Positions 31,775 to 40,607 are shown, counted from the first letter of the stretch. The stretch: DNA of 46,808 nt from Candidatus Daviesbacteria bacterium RIFCSPHIGHO2_12_FULL_37_16 (GCA_001776785.1 MFDF01000001.1:1-46808), one strand, 5' to 3'. The notes: a model not told the origin generated them from the letters alone. Numbers and translations: made by a program.

Positions 31775-32506
31775 ATGGATTTAACAGACAGACAAAAAGA
31801 ACTGCTTAAAGCCATAGTTGAATTGCACGTTAAAACAGGTGAACCTATTGGATCTGAGATTATAGAGAAAGAATTTTCTCTGGGGGTCTCCCCTGCCACA
31901 ATCAGAAATGAGATGGCAAAGCTGACCCAGCTTGGATTTTTAAAGCAGCCTCATACCAGCGCTGGAAGAGTACCTACTTCTATTGGCTACAGAGTTTATA
32001 TAACTGAGTTGATGAGGGAAAAGGAAGTCCCAATTTCTGCTGAGGTTTCTATGAAACAGAACCTCTGGCAGGAGAGGTATGTGGAGCACAAGCTTTTGAA
32101 GGAAGCTGTTAAAGCTTTAGCTTACAGGTGTCAGATGCTGGCTTTAGCTATTAGTGAGGAAGATGAGCTTTTTTATGCAGGGGCAGCCCATATCTTAGAC
32201 TGGAGGGAGTTTGAGGATATTGATGTAACAAGGTTTGTTTTATCTTTGTTTGATGAATATCCAACTCTAAAAGAGATCATAGGGAGAGCCCAGGGGACAA
32301 ACCCAATGCATATATTATTTGGGGATGAGCTTGGAATTGAATATTTAATACCTACAAGCTTTGTTTTTACAAGGTATGGGGGTAAAGAGGGGAGTAAGGG
32401 TGGAATAATAGGTATAATAGGACCTGCCAGGATGAATTTTCCTGTAATACTGCCTTATGTCAGGTATACTAGCAGGCTGATTGAAGAAGCGTTGAGATCA
32501 TATTAG
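31775..32506 (+). CDS. hrcA: heat-shock repressor HrcA
   Basis: 243 aa, about 100 shorter than the usual form; the dimerisation insert is reduced. The winged-helix DNA-binding domain is clear (LTDRQKELLKAIVELHVKTGEPIGS, VSPATIRNEMAKLTQLGFLKQPHTSAGRVPT), and the GAF-like C-terminal part keeps GIIGIIGPARMNFP. It binds CIRCE and is activated by GroEL in other bacteria. It should repress its own operon (grpE-dnaK-dnaJ follow). Confidence 0.92.
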   Translation: MDLTDRQKELLKAIVELHVKTGEPIGSEIIEKEFSLGVSPATIRNEMAKLTQLGFLKQPHTSAGRVPTSIGYRVYITELMREKEVPISAEVSMKQNLWQERYVEHKLLKEAVKALAYRCQMLALAISEEDELFYAGAAHILDWREFEDIDVTRFVLSLFDEYPTLKEIIGRAQGTNPMHILFGDELGIEYLIPTSFVFTRYGGKEGSKGGIIGIIGPARMNFPVILPYVRYTSRLIEEALRSY

Positions 32507-32531
32507 ATTAATGATTTAAGATTAAAGATTT

Positions 32532-33032
32532 ATGAATAAGAAGCAAAAACAAGAGAATACAGAAGAATTAGAGAAGTTGAAGCAGGATTTTGCTAATTTA
32601 GAAAATCAGTTAAAAAGGGCAGTGGCTGATTATCATAATTTAGAGAGAAGAGTGAGTGAGGGTAGAAGCCAACTTACAAGTTTTGCTGCCAACAACTTGA
32701 TAGTTAATATTTTGCCTGTAATGGATCATTTAGAAAAGGCAGTAGAAGGAGTAAGTGAGGAAGAGAGAAACTCAGGATGGTTTAAGGGAGTGGAGATGAG
32801 TGTGAAACAGCTGCAGCAAGTGCTCAAAGATGAAGGGTTGGAGCAAATTAGAGCAGACGGACAGTTTGATCCAACCCTTCATGAAGCTGTTGATACCAGA
32901 GAACCCTCCTCCGCTGAAGCTTCGGCGGGCAAGGGTGAGGATGATGTTTTAGAAGTTGTTAGAAAAGGTTATAATCTAAATGGAAAAGTTTTGAGACCTG
33001 CTCAAGTGGTGGTGGGGAGGAAACAGGATTGA
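32532..33032 (+). CDS. grpE: nucleotide exchange factor GrpE
   Basis: 166 aa: an N-terminal coiled coil (EELEKLKQDFANLENQLKRA), RANYHNLERR-like ADYHNLERRVSEG, and the beta wing with FDPTLHEAVDT and VVRKGYNLNGKVLRPAQVVV. It releases ADP from DnaK. A loop in the wing contains SSAEASAGKG, encoded by the palindrome at 32904-32935. The same DNA word occurs in dnaK. Confidence 0.92.
   Translation: MNKKQKQENTEELEKLKQDFANLENQLKRAVADYHNLERRVSEGRSQLTSFAANNLIVNILPVMDHLEKAVEGVSEEERNSGWFKGVEMSVKQLQQVLKDEGLEQIRADGQFDPTLHEAVDTREPSSAEASAGKGEDDVLEVVRKGYNLNGKVLRPAQVVVGRKQD
32904..32935. repeat. in-frame palindrome in grpE
   Basis: CCGCTGAAGCTTCGGCGG (32911-32928) flanked by CCCT and AGGG. 32909-32929 is identical over 21 bp to 35261-35281 in dnaK. 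It encodes SAEASAG. Confidence 0.8.
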
Positions 33033-33084
33033 AGATTTAAGAATATGAGAGGAAATTAATATAAGCAGTTATCATCAATTAATA

Positions 33085-33267
33085 GTGTTAGTTTTAATTG
33101 CAGGTTATTTTCTAGATGAAATTTTAACAACTGCAGCTAAGACTATAGTAGGTGGTGATTCATTTGCAGGATTGGACTTTTTATTATTTGGAATAATGGT
33201 TGCAATTATATTAATTAATAGAAAAAAAATAATAGATTTTTTGAAAGGAAAAAATATAAATGGCTAA
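33085..33267 (+). CDS. small membrane protein in the heat-shock operon
   Basis: 60 aa from a GTG start with two hydrophobic segments (VLIAGYFLDEIL and FLLFGIMVAIILIN) and a basic tail. The reading frame is open further upstream (to a TGA at 33046), so the true start is uncertain. It lies between grpE and the dnaK leader. No family recognised. Confidence 0.5.
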   Translation: MLVLIAGYFLDEILTTAAKTIVGGDSFAGLDFLLFGIMVAIILINRKKIIDFLKGKNING

Positions 33268-33274
33268 GATTGTA

Positions 33275-33325
33275 AGGACCTGTTCGTATTTTGAAATTAG
33301 AAATTTTATCAAAATACTCTCAGAA
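33275..33325. repeat. hairpin element B at dnaK
   Basis: Opens with AAGGACCTGTT and closes with CAGAACCTGTCAATT. The stem between is GTATTTTG/CAAAATAC. The flanking words match the element at lepA; the stem does not. Confidence 0.65.
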
Positions 33326-33354
33326 CCTGTCAATTTTAGACAGGAAGAATTTAT

Positions 33355-33393
33355 ATCTTGCTCTAAGATACAAGAAGCAAGATGTAATCTTGC
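33355..33393 (+). promoter_or_regulatory. mutually exclusive hairpins in the dnaK leader
   Basis: ATCTTGCT (33355-33362) can pair with AGCAAGAT (33376-33383). The same middle arm can instead pair with ATCTTGC (33387-33393). The third arm lies just before the AGGAGG ribosome-binding site. This is the layout of a translational or thermal switch. Confidence 0.45.
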
Positions 33394-33413
33394 GAGTATA
33401 ATAGGAGGAATGT

Positions 33414-35327
33414 ATGTCTAAAATAGTAGGAATTGATTTAGGAACAACAAATTCAGCTGTGGCTGTGATGGAGGGTGGTAAACCCAAAGTTATCCACTCT
33501 GCAGAAGGTGAGAATACTATTCCCTCAGTTGTAAACCCTGTTAAAAATATTGTGGGCAGGGTTGCTAAGAGACAGGCTATTGTTAACCCCAAAGAAACTA
33601 TTTTTTCAGTAAAAAGGCTAATGGGAAGGAAATTTTCAGACCCTGAAGTCAAAAGGGATATGGAATGGCTTCCTTACACTATTAAGTCAGGTAAAAATGG
33701 CATGGCTGTTGTTGAAGTTGAAGGCCATGAATATACACCACAGGAAATTTCTGCACAAATTTTAGGAAAAATTAAAGCTGATGCTGAAAGCTACTTAGGT
33801 GAAAAAGTAACTGATGCTGTAATTACTGTGCCTGCATATTTTGATGATTCCCAAAGGCAGGCTACCAAACAGGCTGGGGAGATTGCAGGACTTAATGTCC
33901 AAAGGATAATAAATGAGCCTACTGCAGCTGCTTTAGCTTATGGACTTGATAAATCTCATGCCCACACCATTGCTGTTTATGATTTGGGTGGGGGAACTTT
34001 TGATATCTCTATTTTAGAGCTTGGAGATGGGGTAATTGAAGTAAAGAGTACAAATGGAGATACCCACTTAGGTGGAGATGATTTTGACCAGAAGATTATT
34101 GACTGGTTAGCTTTGGAATTCAAAAAACAGGAAGGGATTGATTTAAAAGGTGATAAACAGGCTCTGCAAAGGTTAAGAGACGGGGCTGAGAAAGCAAAAA
34201 TTGAACTTTCTTCTTCAATGGAGACTGATATCTCTATTCCTTTTGTAACTGCTGATAGTTCAGGGCCAAAGCATTTAGATATGAAACTATCCAGGGCAAA
34301 GCTTGAAGGGTTAGTCCAGGAGCTTATAGACCACTCATTTGAGGCTGTGAGAAGTGCGCTGAAAGATGCGAAACTTGAGGCTTCTAAGATAGATGAGGTG
34401 GTTTTAGTTGGCGGGCAGACCAGAATGCCTGCAGTACAAAAGAGTGTTCAAGACTTTTTTGGCAAAGAACCACACAAGGGAATTAATCCTGATGAGGTAG
34501 TAGCAATTGGAGCTGCAATCCAGGGTGGAGTTTTGGGTGGTGAAGTTAAAGATGTTTTGCTTTTAGATGTAACACCTTTGACTTTAGGTATTGAGACTTT
34601 GGGAGGAGTATCCACACCTTTAATTACCAGAAACACAACTATTCCATCTTCAAAGTCTGAGGTATTTTCTACAGCTGCAGATAACCAGACTTCTGTTGAG
34701 ATTAATGTGCTCCAGGGTGAAAGACAGATGGCCAATGATAATAAATCTTTAGGAAAGTTTATCTTGGATGGAATTCCACCTGCACCAAGAGGTGTACCAC
34801 AAGTTGAAGTGACCTTTGATATTGATGCTTCAGGAATTTTGAATGTTTCTGCCAAAGATAAAGCATCTGGCAAAGAACAAAAGATTACTATTACAGGCTC
34901 AACAGGGCTGGATAAAGATGAAGTTGAGAGGATGACTAAAGAAGCTGAAGCCCATGCTGAGGATGATAAAAAGAAAAAAGAGGAGATTGAGACAAGAAAT
35001 AATGCAGATACTATTTTATATACAGCTGAAAAGAGTTTGAAAGATGCTGGTGATAAAGTTAGTGCTGAGGTAAGGACAGATGTTGAGCAGAAGATTTCTG
35101 AGCTTAAAAGCATTAAGGATTCAGGTTCTATAGAGGATATAAAGACTAAAGCTGATGCACTGGGAGAGGTTTTGCAGAAGGTTGGGGCTGCAATGTATGA
35201 GAGTAAAGGGGCAGAGGGTTCGAATGGGTCGGAGGGGTCGAAGGGGGAAGATGGGCCCGCCTCCGCTGAAGCTTCGGCGGGTGAAACTGTAGAGGGAGAA
35301 GTGGTTGAGGAAAAGAAAACAGATTAA
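33414..35327 (+). CDS. dnaK: Hsp70 chaperone DnaK
   Basis: 637 aa. ATPase motifs [41 protein letters not shown] and GGQTRMP; the linker [10 protein letters not shown]; then the substrate-binding domain and helical lid. It refolds proteins in cycles with DnaJ and GrpE. AGGAGG lies 5 nt before the ATG. The C-terminal tail is unusual: a [13 protein letters not shown] run followed by ASAEASAG, the latter from the palindrome shared with grpE (35261-35281). Confidence 0.96.
   Translation: MSKIVGIDLGTTNSAVAVMEGGKPKVIHSAEGENTIPSVVNPVKNIVGRVAKRQAIVNPKETIFSVKRLMGRKFSDPEVKRDMEWLPYTIKSGKNGMAVVEVEGHEYTPQEISAQILGKIKADAESYLGEKVTDAVITVPAYFDDSQRQATKQAGEIAGLNVQRIINEPTAAALAYGLDKSHAHTIAVYDLGGGTFDISILELGDGVIEVKSTNGDTHLGGDDFDQKIIDWLALEFKKQEGIDLKGDKQALQRLRDGAEKAKIELSSSMETDISIPFVTADSSGPKHLDMKLSRAKLEGLVQELIDHSFEAVRSALKDAKLEASKIDEVVLVGGQTRMPAVQKSVQDFFGKEPHKGINPDEVVAIGAAIQGGVLGGEVKDVLLLDVTPLTLGIETLGGVSTPLITRNTTIPSSKSEVFSTAADNQTSVEINVLQGERQMANDNKSLGKFILDGIPPAPRGVPQVEVTFDIDASGILNVSAKDKASGKEQKITITGSTGLDKDEVERMTKEAEAHAEDDKKKKEEIETRNNADTILYTAEKSLKDAGDKVSAEVRTDVEQKISELKSIKDSGSIEDIKTKADALGEVLQKVGAAMYESKGAEGSNGSEGSKGEDGPASAEASAGETVEGEVVEEKKTD
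35256..35281. repeat. in-frame palindrome in the dnaK tail
   Basis: CCGCC followed by the same word as in grpE (35261-35281, 21 of 21 bases). It encodes ASAEASAG in the disordered C-terminus. Confidence 0.8.
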
Positions 35328-35359
35328 AGATTAATGATTAAGGATTAATGAGAAAGGAG

Positions 35360-35381
35360 CCCTGGGGAACCGGGGTTTTTT
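35360..35381 (+). terminator. intrinsic terminator after dnaK
   Basis: CCCTGG-GGAA-CCGGGG followed by six T. The stem contains one G-U pair and the loop is a GNRA tetraloop. It separates dnaK from dnaJ. Confidence 0.82.
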
Positions 35382-35410
35382 ATTATTAAATAAGGTAAAA
35401 TACACATATT

Positions 35411-36334
35411 ATGGCAACTAAACGTGATTATTATGAGATTTTGGGGGTGACTAAATCGGCAACTGATGCAGAGATTAAGTCTGCTTATAGAAAGCTGGCC
35501 AGGAAATTCCACCCTGATGTTGATAAAACAGCAGGGGCTGCTGAGAAATTTAAAGAGGTGTCGGAGGCTTATCAGGTGCTGTCTGATCCAAATAAGAAAA
35601 AGACTTATGACCAGTTTGGTCATTCAGCTTTTGATAGAGGTGCACCTGGTGGTGGAGCAGGGGCTTATGGTAATCCTTTTGGAGAAGGGTTTAACCCATT
35701 TGGACAAGGGGGGTTTAGCTACAGCTGGTCCAGCTCAGGAGGCCAGGGTGGGCCTGATATGGGAGGATTTTCTGACCCATTTGACCTGTTTGAACAAATT
35801 TTTGGGATGGGTTCCCCTTTTGGAAGTATGAGAAGAAGGCCTTCTTATCAAATGGGAATTACTTTTGATGAGGCTATAAAAGGAGTGGAAAAAGATATAG
35901 AGCTTGAGAGTAGAGATGCACAGGGAAGAGTGGAGAGAAAAAGGCTGAGAGTAAAGGTGCCTGCAGGAGTGGATGATGGGACCAGGATGAAATTTGGGGA
36001 GATAGATTTGGTGTTTAGAGTAGCATCTTCTAATGAGTTTGTTAGAGAAGGTGCAGATATTTTTTCTGAAAAGAGTTTGACTATCCCTCAGGTTGTGCTA
36101 GGAGATACTATTGAGGTTAAAACTGTAGGTGGAGTGGTTAAAGTTAAAGTTCCAGCTGGAACACAGCCTGGAGCATTAGTTAGGATTAAGGGAAAGGGTG
36201 TGGTTAATTTAAGAGGGGGTCATGGGGATCATTATGTGAGGGTTAGGCTTGAAATACCTAAAAGTTTGAGTGCAGAAGAGAAGAAATTATATGAGCAGTT
36301 AGGTTCTATTAAGGGTAAGAAAAAGTGGTTTTAG
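35411..36334 (+). CDS. dnaJ: DnaJ/CbpA-type Hsp40 co-chaperone
   Basis: 307 aa: J domain (DYYEILGVTKSATDAEIKSAYRKLA, written here as residues 6-30, with HPD in FHPDVDK), a Gly/Phe-rich stretch (about 75-135) and two C-terminal beta domains (VPAGVDDGTRMKF, VPAGTQPGALVRIKGKG). The zinc-finger CxxCxGxG repeats are absent, so it is CbpA-like. It has its own -10 (TAAAAT, 35396-35401) 9 nt before the ATG, downstream of the dnaK terminator. Confidence 0.92.
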   Translation: MATKRDYYEILGVTKSATDAEIKSAYRKLARKFHPDVDKTAGAAEKFKEVSEAYQVLSDPNKKKTYDQFGHSAFDRGAPGGGAGAYGNPFGEGFNPFGQGGFSYSWSSSGGQGGPDMGGFSDPFDLFEQIFGMGSPFGSMRRRPSYQMGITFDEAIKGVEKDIELESRDAQGRVERKRLRVKVPAGVDDGTRMKFGEIDLVFRVASSNEFVREGADIFSEKSLTIPQVVLGDTIEVKTVGGVVKVKVPAGTQPGALVRIKGKGVVNLRGGHGDHYVRVRLEIPKSLSAEEKKLYEQLGSIKGKKKWF

Positions 36335-36400
36335 CTATCAACTAGACTTGACTTAAGAGGGTTTGAGGACTACAATATTTCCAGTTGAAAGTGAGGATTG

Positions 36401-36424
36401 AGGTGGGCCCTGTCCCACCTTTTT
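36401..36424 (+). terminator. terminator-like hairpin directly before nusA
   Basis: AGGTGGG-ccctgt-CCCACCT then TTTTT, ending 8 nt before the nusA ATG. It could end upstream transcripts, or act as an attenuator that NusA itself controls. Confidence 0.7.
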
Positions 36425-36432
36425 AAATATTT

Positions 36433-37674
36433 ATGCCTATTCAGGCTCGAACAGAATTTGCAGCTGCTATAAATCAGATAGCCTCTGAAAAAGGGGTTGA
36501 GGTAGATGTGATTTTAGATGCTATCCAGCAGGCTGCTTTGGCTGCATACAGAAAGGATTTATCATTTAGAAATGAGCCTGTACCAGATGATTTTGAAGAA
36601 CTTACTGCTAAGCTTGATCCTGCAACTGGTGAGATATCCATTTGGAGAGGGAGTGAAAATATTACTCCTCCAGGATTTGCCAGGATTGCAGCCCAGACTG
36701 CCAAACAGGTGATAACCCAAAAACTGCATGAGGCTGAAAAGGGTGCAATTGTTTCAGAATATGAACAAAAAGTGGGAACAATTGTGTCCGGGGCAGTCCA
36801 GCGGCAGGAGGGAAATACCTATTTTGTAGATTTAGGCAGAGCTGAGGGTATTTTGCCCCCACCTGAGCAGGTTAGGGATGAGCTTTACTCCCAAAACCAG
36901 AGGATGAAGTTTTATATTAAAGAAATTAGGGAATCAGGAAGAGGGCCTGAGGTAGTGGTTTCCAGGACTGATTCAGGACTTGTTAAAGGGCTTTTTGCCA
37001 TGGAGGTGCCTGAGGTTGCATCAGGAGTAGTTGAGATAAAAGAGATAGCCAGAGAGCCAGGTGGAAGGACTAAGGTAGCAGTTGTGTCAAGCCAGGATGG
37101 GGTTGATCCTGTGGGGTCAATGGTTGGGCAAAAAGGGGTAAGGGTCCAGGCTGTTATAAATGAACTAGGAGAGGAAAAAATAGATATTGTGATGCATTCT
37201 GAGGATCCAGCCAGGTTTATTGCAGCTTCACTTTCTCCTGCTAAGGATATCCAGGTACAGTTAAATGAGGAAGAAAAGGTAGCCACTGTTACTATTCCTG
37301 ACAGCCAGTTATCACTGGCTATTGGGAAGGGTGGACAAAATGTCAGACTGGCTGCAAAATTAACAGGCTGGAAGATAGATATAGTGGGTACGGGGGAAGG
37401 ACTTGAAGAAGAGTCGAAGGTAGAAGAGAAGGTATCAAAGGAAGGAAAAGTATCAGATGTATCAAATGCAGAGAAGACAGAAGACACTAAAATTGCAGAA
37501 CCAGCACAAGCTGAGGTAACACCTGCAGATGTACCAGCTGCTGAACCTGTAGCAGAGCCGGAAGTACAAGAAGAGTCGAAGGTAGAAGAAGTTGCACCAG
37601 CAGCTGAAGCAGAAGCACCAGTAAGTACAGAAAAAAAGACAGATCAGGCGCAAGAAGATGAACCTAAAGCTTAA
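36433..37674 (+). CDS. nusA: transcription termination/antitermination factor NusA
   Basis: 413 aa: N-terminal RNA polymerase-binding domain (about 1-115), S1 domain (about 118-190, VQRQEGNTYFVDLGRAEGILPPPEQ region) and two KH domains (DPVGSMVGQKGVRVQAVINELGEE region; LAIGKGGQNVRLAAKLTGW). A Glu/Ala/Pro-rich acidic tail of about 75 residues follows, in place of the acidic repeats of enterobacterial NusA. infB follows, as in most bacteria. A terminator-like hairpin abuts the start. Confidence 0.93.
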   Translation: MPIQARTEFAAAINQIASEKGVEVDVILDAIQQAALAAYRKDLSFRNEPVPDDFEELTAKLDPATGEISIWRGSENITPPGFARIAAQTAKQVITQKLHEAEKGAIVSEYEQKVGTIVSGAVQRQEGNTYFVDLGRAEGILPPPEQVRDELYSQNQRMKFYIKEIRESGRGPEVVVSRTDSGLVKGLFAMEVPEVASGVVEIKEIAREPGGRTKVAVVSSQDGVDPVGSMVGQKGVRVQAVINELGEEKIDIVMHSEDPARFIAASLSPAKDIQVQLNEEEKVATVTIPDSQLSLAIGKGGQNVRLAAKLTGWKIDIVGTGEGLEEESKVEEKVSKEGKVSDVSNAEKTEDTKIAEPAQAEVTPADVPAAEPVAEPEVQEESKVEEVAPAAEAEAPVSTEKKTDQAQEDEPKA

Positions 37675-37717
37675 GTTTATGTGAATTTTAGAAATTCAAC
37701 TTAATAACAAAGCTTTA

Positions 37718-37748
37718 ACCGCCTGATAGAAAGAAAGGCGGTATTTTT
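37718..37748 (+). terminator. terminator-like hairpin directly before infB
   Basis: ACCGCCT-gatagaaagaa-AGGCGGT then ATTTTT, ending at the infB ATG. It mirrors the arrangement before nusA. Confidence 0.65.
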
Positions 37749-39200
37749 ATGTCAGAACAATCCAGACCACCAGTTGTAACCATACTTGGCCATGTTGATC
37801 ATGGTAAGACAACTTTACTTGATTTTATCAGGAAGAGTTCTGTTGCCTCAAAAGAGCATGGGGGGATTACCCAGGCTATTGGTGCATACCAGGTTGAACA
37901 TGAGGGGAAACTGATAACTTTTATAGATACTCCAGGGCATGCTGCTTTTGAAAAGATGAGGAGCAGGGGTGCAAAGGTGGCTGATATTGCTGTACTGGTT
38001 GTAGCTATAGATGATGGGATAATGCCCCAAACAACTGAGGCTATAAAACATATTCAGGAGGCTAAAGTGCCAATGATTGTGGTTGTGAACAAAGTTGACC
38101 TTCCAGGAATTGATAAAAAAGTCCAGCTTGAAAAGATTAAAAAACAGTTGTCAGACCAGAAAGTTTTGGTTGAGGAATATGGAGGGGATGTGCCTTTGGT
38201 TGAGGTTTCTGCAAAAAGCGGGACTGGGGTGGATGACCTTTTAGAAACTATAACTTTGGTGGCAGAGGTAAATGAGACTCGTGGAGACCCTGCTTTACCC
38301 GCACATGCTGTAGTGATTGAGGCTAATCTGGATAAATTTAAGGGGCCTATTGCTACCCTTTTAGTTAGAAACGGGACATTAAAAAAGGGAGAAACAATTT
38401 TACTTGGTGGAGTTAAATCTAAAATCAGAGGGATGTTTGATTTTTCAGGCAAGGCTATAGAGGAGGCTTTACCATCTATGCCTGTTGAGGTTTTAGGGCT
38501 TGAGGAAGTGCCTGAGGTTGGAAGATATATTGGTGAGGATGCATCTATTAAAGAAAAAGCAGATGTTTTAAATTTGCTTGAAAGGTTAAAACAGGATAAA
38601 ACAAAAAGGCTTAATTTAGTAGTAAAAGCTGATAAAGCAGGGTCTTTAGAGGCTGTTGAAGCAGGTTTGCAAAAATTCAATGATAGTGGTGAGGAGCATA
38701 TTAAAATTGTTTTTAGTGGGACTGGGGATATTAATGATTCAGATATAAAACTTGGGGCATCTTCTTCCGCTATAGTTTTAGGGTTTAATGTTGAGCCTGT
38801 AGTTTCTGCAAAAAAATTGGCTGAGACTGAGCAGGTATTAGTCAGGACTTATACTATTATTTATGAGCTTTTAGAGGAGATTGAGGATGTGGTGGAGAGC
38901 ATGCTTAAAGTTGGAGCAATTGAAGAGGTTTTTGGGACAGCCCAAATTATAGCTGAATTTCCATATGGTAAAAATGAGAGGATTGCAGGATGCAAAGTAT
39001 TAGATGGGCAAATTACCAAAGGGCCTAAAATAAAAGTAGTCAGAGGAGAAGAAGTGGTTGGGGAAACAAAGCTAAAGTCACTTAAAAAAGTCAGGGAAGA
39101 GGTGGTGAGGGTAGAGACTGGTGATGAGTGTGGGATGATGTTTGATCCTCAGGTTGAGTTTGCAGTTGGAGATGTTCTCCAATCCTTCAGAACTTTATAA
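37749..39200 (+). CDS. infB: translation initiation factor IF-2, short form
   Basis: 483 aa: GTPase G1 GHVDHGKT (14-21), [15 protein letters not shown], and domains II, III and IV down to the fMet-tRNA-binding C2 domain ([20 protein letters not shown]). It starts directly at the G domain; the long N-terminal region of most bacterial IF-2 proteins is absent, as is common in small-genome lineages. It positions initiator tRNA on the 30S subunit. Confidence 0.94.
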   Translation: MSEQSRPPVVTILGHVDHGKTTLLDFIRKSSVASKEHGGITQAIGAYQVEHEGKLITFIDTPGHAAFEKMRSRGAKVADIAVLVVAIDDGIMPQTTEAIKHIQEAKVPMIVVVNKVDLPGIDKKVQLEKIKKQLSDQKVLVEEYGGDVPLVEVSAKSGTGVDDLLETITLVAEVNETRGDPALPAHAVVIEANLDKFKGPIATLLVRNGTLKKGETILLGGVKSKIRGMFDFSGKAIEEALPSMPVEVLGLEEVPEVGRYIGEDASIKEKADVLNLLERLKQDKTKRLNLVVKADKAGSLEAVEAGLQKFNDSGEEHIKIVFSGTGDINDSDIKLGASSSAIVLGFNVEPVVSAKKLAETEQVLVRTYTIIYELLEEIEDVVESMLKVGAIEEVFGTAQIIAEFPYGKNERIAGCKVLDGQITKGPKIKVVRGEEVVGETKLKSLKKVREEVVRVETGDECGMMFDPQVEFAVGDVLQSFRTL

Positions 39201-39210
39201 ATCCTATATC

Positions 39211-39231
39211 ATTCCCGACTTGATCGGGAAT
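39211..39231. repeat. stem-loop repeat after infB
   Basis: ATTCCCGA-cttga-TCGGGAAT. No U-tract; it belongs to the class of common short palindromes. Confidence 0.6.
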
Positions 39232-39340
39232 CTATAACAAAATAGTTATCCAAAAATTCGTTATCGCGAAAAAGTGGATCAAAATTTATAATAAATAACC
39301 AGGCTAAGTATGCTAAAAAATCCGCAGGTGTTTGCACAAT

Positions 39341-39355
39341 CCACCCCAAGGGTGG
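39341..39355. repeat. stem-loop
   Basis: CCACCC-CAA-GGGTGG, directly left of the larger inverted-repeat element. Confidence 0.55.
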
Positions 39356-39357
39356 AC

Positions 39358-39435
39358 ATAGGGTAGTTATCACCCCCAGGGTGTCTAGCCAGCACACGCC
39401 CGAGGTGGGAGCTAAAACTCTAATAACTACCCTAT
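39358..39435. mobile_element. 78-bp element with 13-bp terminal inverted repeats
   Basis: ATAGGGTAGTTAT (39358-39370) and ATAACTACCCTAT (39423-39435) are perfect inverted repeats. The interior, more GC-rich, contains CACCC-CCA-GGGTG. It may be a tiny non-autonomous transposon or a structured RNA. The rest of the infB-DHH gap (39201-39493) shows no gene. Confidence 0.5.
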
Positions 39436-39481
39436 AGGCTTGTAATTTTAGCTTGGAGGTTGTAAAATACTCAAATATTTA

Positions 39482-39493
39482 TATAATCAAACC
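39482..39493 (+). promoter_or_regulatory. leaderless -10 for the DHH-like gene
   Basis: TATAAT (39482-39487) followed after 6 nt by the ATG. Confidence 0.6.
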
Positions 39494-40582
39494 ATGAAGT
39501 ATCAATCACAGCTTCAAAATGTGGCCTCTGCTCTTTCCGGGCAGGGATCTATTGTGGTTGCACTGCCTACTAATGCTTCAACTGATAAAATTGCCTCAGG
39601 ACTTTCGCTTTATTTAGCTTTAAAAAATGCAGGAAAGCATGTAGTAGTAGTTTCACCTGATAACTTAACAGTTTCCCAATCTAACCTTTATGGAGTTGGG
39701 GATGTTAAAAATATTTTTCCTTTAGGTGGTCAGGGTAATTTCATAATTTCTTTAGAAGGAGTAGTGGAAAATGTTAATGGTAACCCAGTTGTTTCATCTT
39801 TAGAAAAATTAGACTGGATGCCTAATGGAAATAATTTAGATTTGGTATTTCACATTACCCCTGGCAAAAAATTTGAGCCTATAAATGTGAGAGAGTACCG
39901 TCAGGAAAATGGAGGACAAGTTTCGATGGTTTTTGTGGTTGGAGCCTCAAGCTTAAATGACCTAGAAGCAATTTATCAAAACAATACCCAGGTATTTTCT
40001 AATACTTACTTAGTAAATATTGATAGGAATCCCACAAATTCCAATTTTGGTGCTACAAATGTTTTAGATACTAATGCTGCAACTTTGTCTGAGATGGTTA
40101 TACAAATCTTGCCTGATTTAAGCCTTAGTATAGATGCTGATATTGCAAGTAATATTTTAACCGGGATTTATGCTGAAACTGCTAATTTAACTGCTAAAGG
40201 TTCTGCTGATACATTTATTGCAGTTGGACAGGCAATGCAGGCTGGAGGTAAGATCCAGCAGGTGGCAGAGAGCTCTCAGCTACACTTACAGCCTCAAACA
40301 GAACCAGCTGCACAAGCTGCACCTTCTCAGCCTGTAATGCCTAATATTCCTGCAAATGATCAAGCTTCAGGTTTTGATTTAAAACAGATTTTTAATATCC
40401 CAAATTCTCCAGTACAAAATAATGAATCTTTTATTAATCCTCCAGTTGTTTCTTCGCAAGCTCAGTCTTCACCAGAAGAAAAACCAGTGGGAGAATATGC
40501 AACTTCAAAAAATCCTGAGGTTGAAACACCAACACCTGACTGGCTAGTGCCAAAGATTTTTAAGGGTGGTAATGTTGGCTAA
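39494..40582 (+). CDS. degenerate DHH-family phosphoesterase-like protein
   Basis: 362 aa. The first half follows the NrnA/RecJ-like DHH fold (IVVALPTNASTDKIASGLSLYLAL; YLVNIDRNPTNSNFG; TLSEMVIQIL; TGIYAETANL). The metal ligands are largely lost: PTNASTDK where active enzymes have H-x-x-x-D-x-D, and D177-R-N where they have DHH. Nucleotide-hydrolase activity is therefore unlikely, and binding may remain. A Gln/Pro/Ser-rich C-terminal tail of about 100 residues looks disordered. Cytoplasmic; role unknown. Confidence 0.7.
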   Translation: MKYQSQLQNVASALSGQGSIVVALPTNASTDKIASGLSLYLALKNAGKHVVVVSPDNLTVSQSNLYGVGDVKNIFPLGGQGNFIISLEGVVENVNGNPVVSSLEKLDWMPNGNNLDLVFHITPGKKFEPINVREYRQENGGQVSMVFVVGASSLNDLEAIYQNNTQVFSNTYLVNIDRNPTNSNFGATNVLDTNAATLSEMVIQILPDLSLSIDADIASNILTGIYAETANLTAKGSADTFIAVGQAMQAGGKIQQVAESSQLHLQPQTEPAAQAAPSQPVMPNIPANDQASGFDLKQIFNIPNSPVQNNESFINPPVVSSQAQSSPEEKPVGEYATSKNPEVETPTPDWLVPKIFKGGNVG

Positions 40583-40607
40583 AGCCACTATGATATAGTA
40601 CGTTAAA

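Larger units (their letters stand above)
33260..33421 (+). other. upstream frame that copies the dnaK N-terminus
   Basis: 53 codons opening MAKIV, the usual DnaK start, then RTC... through a hairpin element, and ending with TAA inside the first codons of dnaK (overlap ATGTCTAA). The real start reads [10 protein letters not shown]. The arrangement repeats that at lepA, which argues against chance. Confidence 0.55.

Noticed and set aside
34448-35113. Long minus-strand frame inside dnaK
   Set aside because: A mirror of DnaK codon structure with low-complexity Ser/Thr/Leu content; not a gene.
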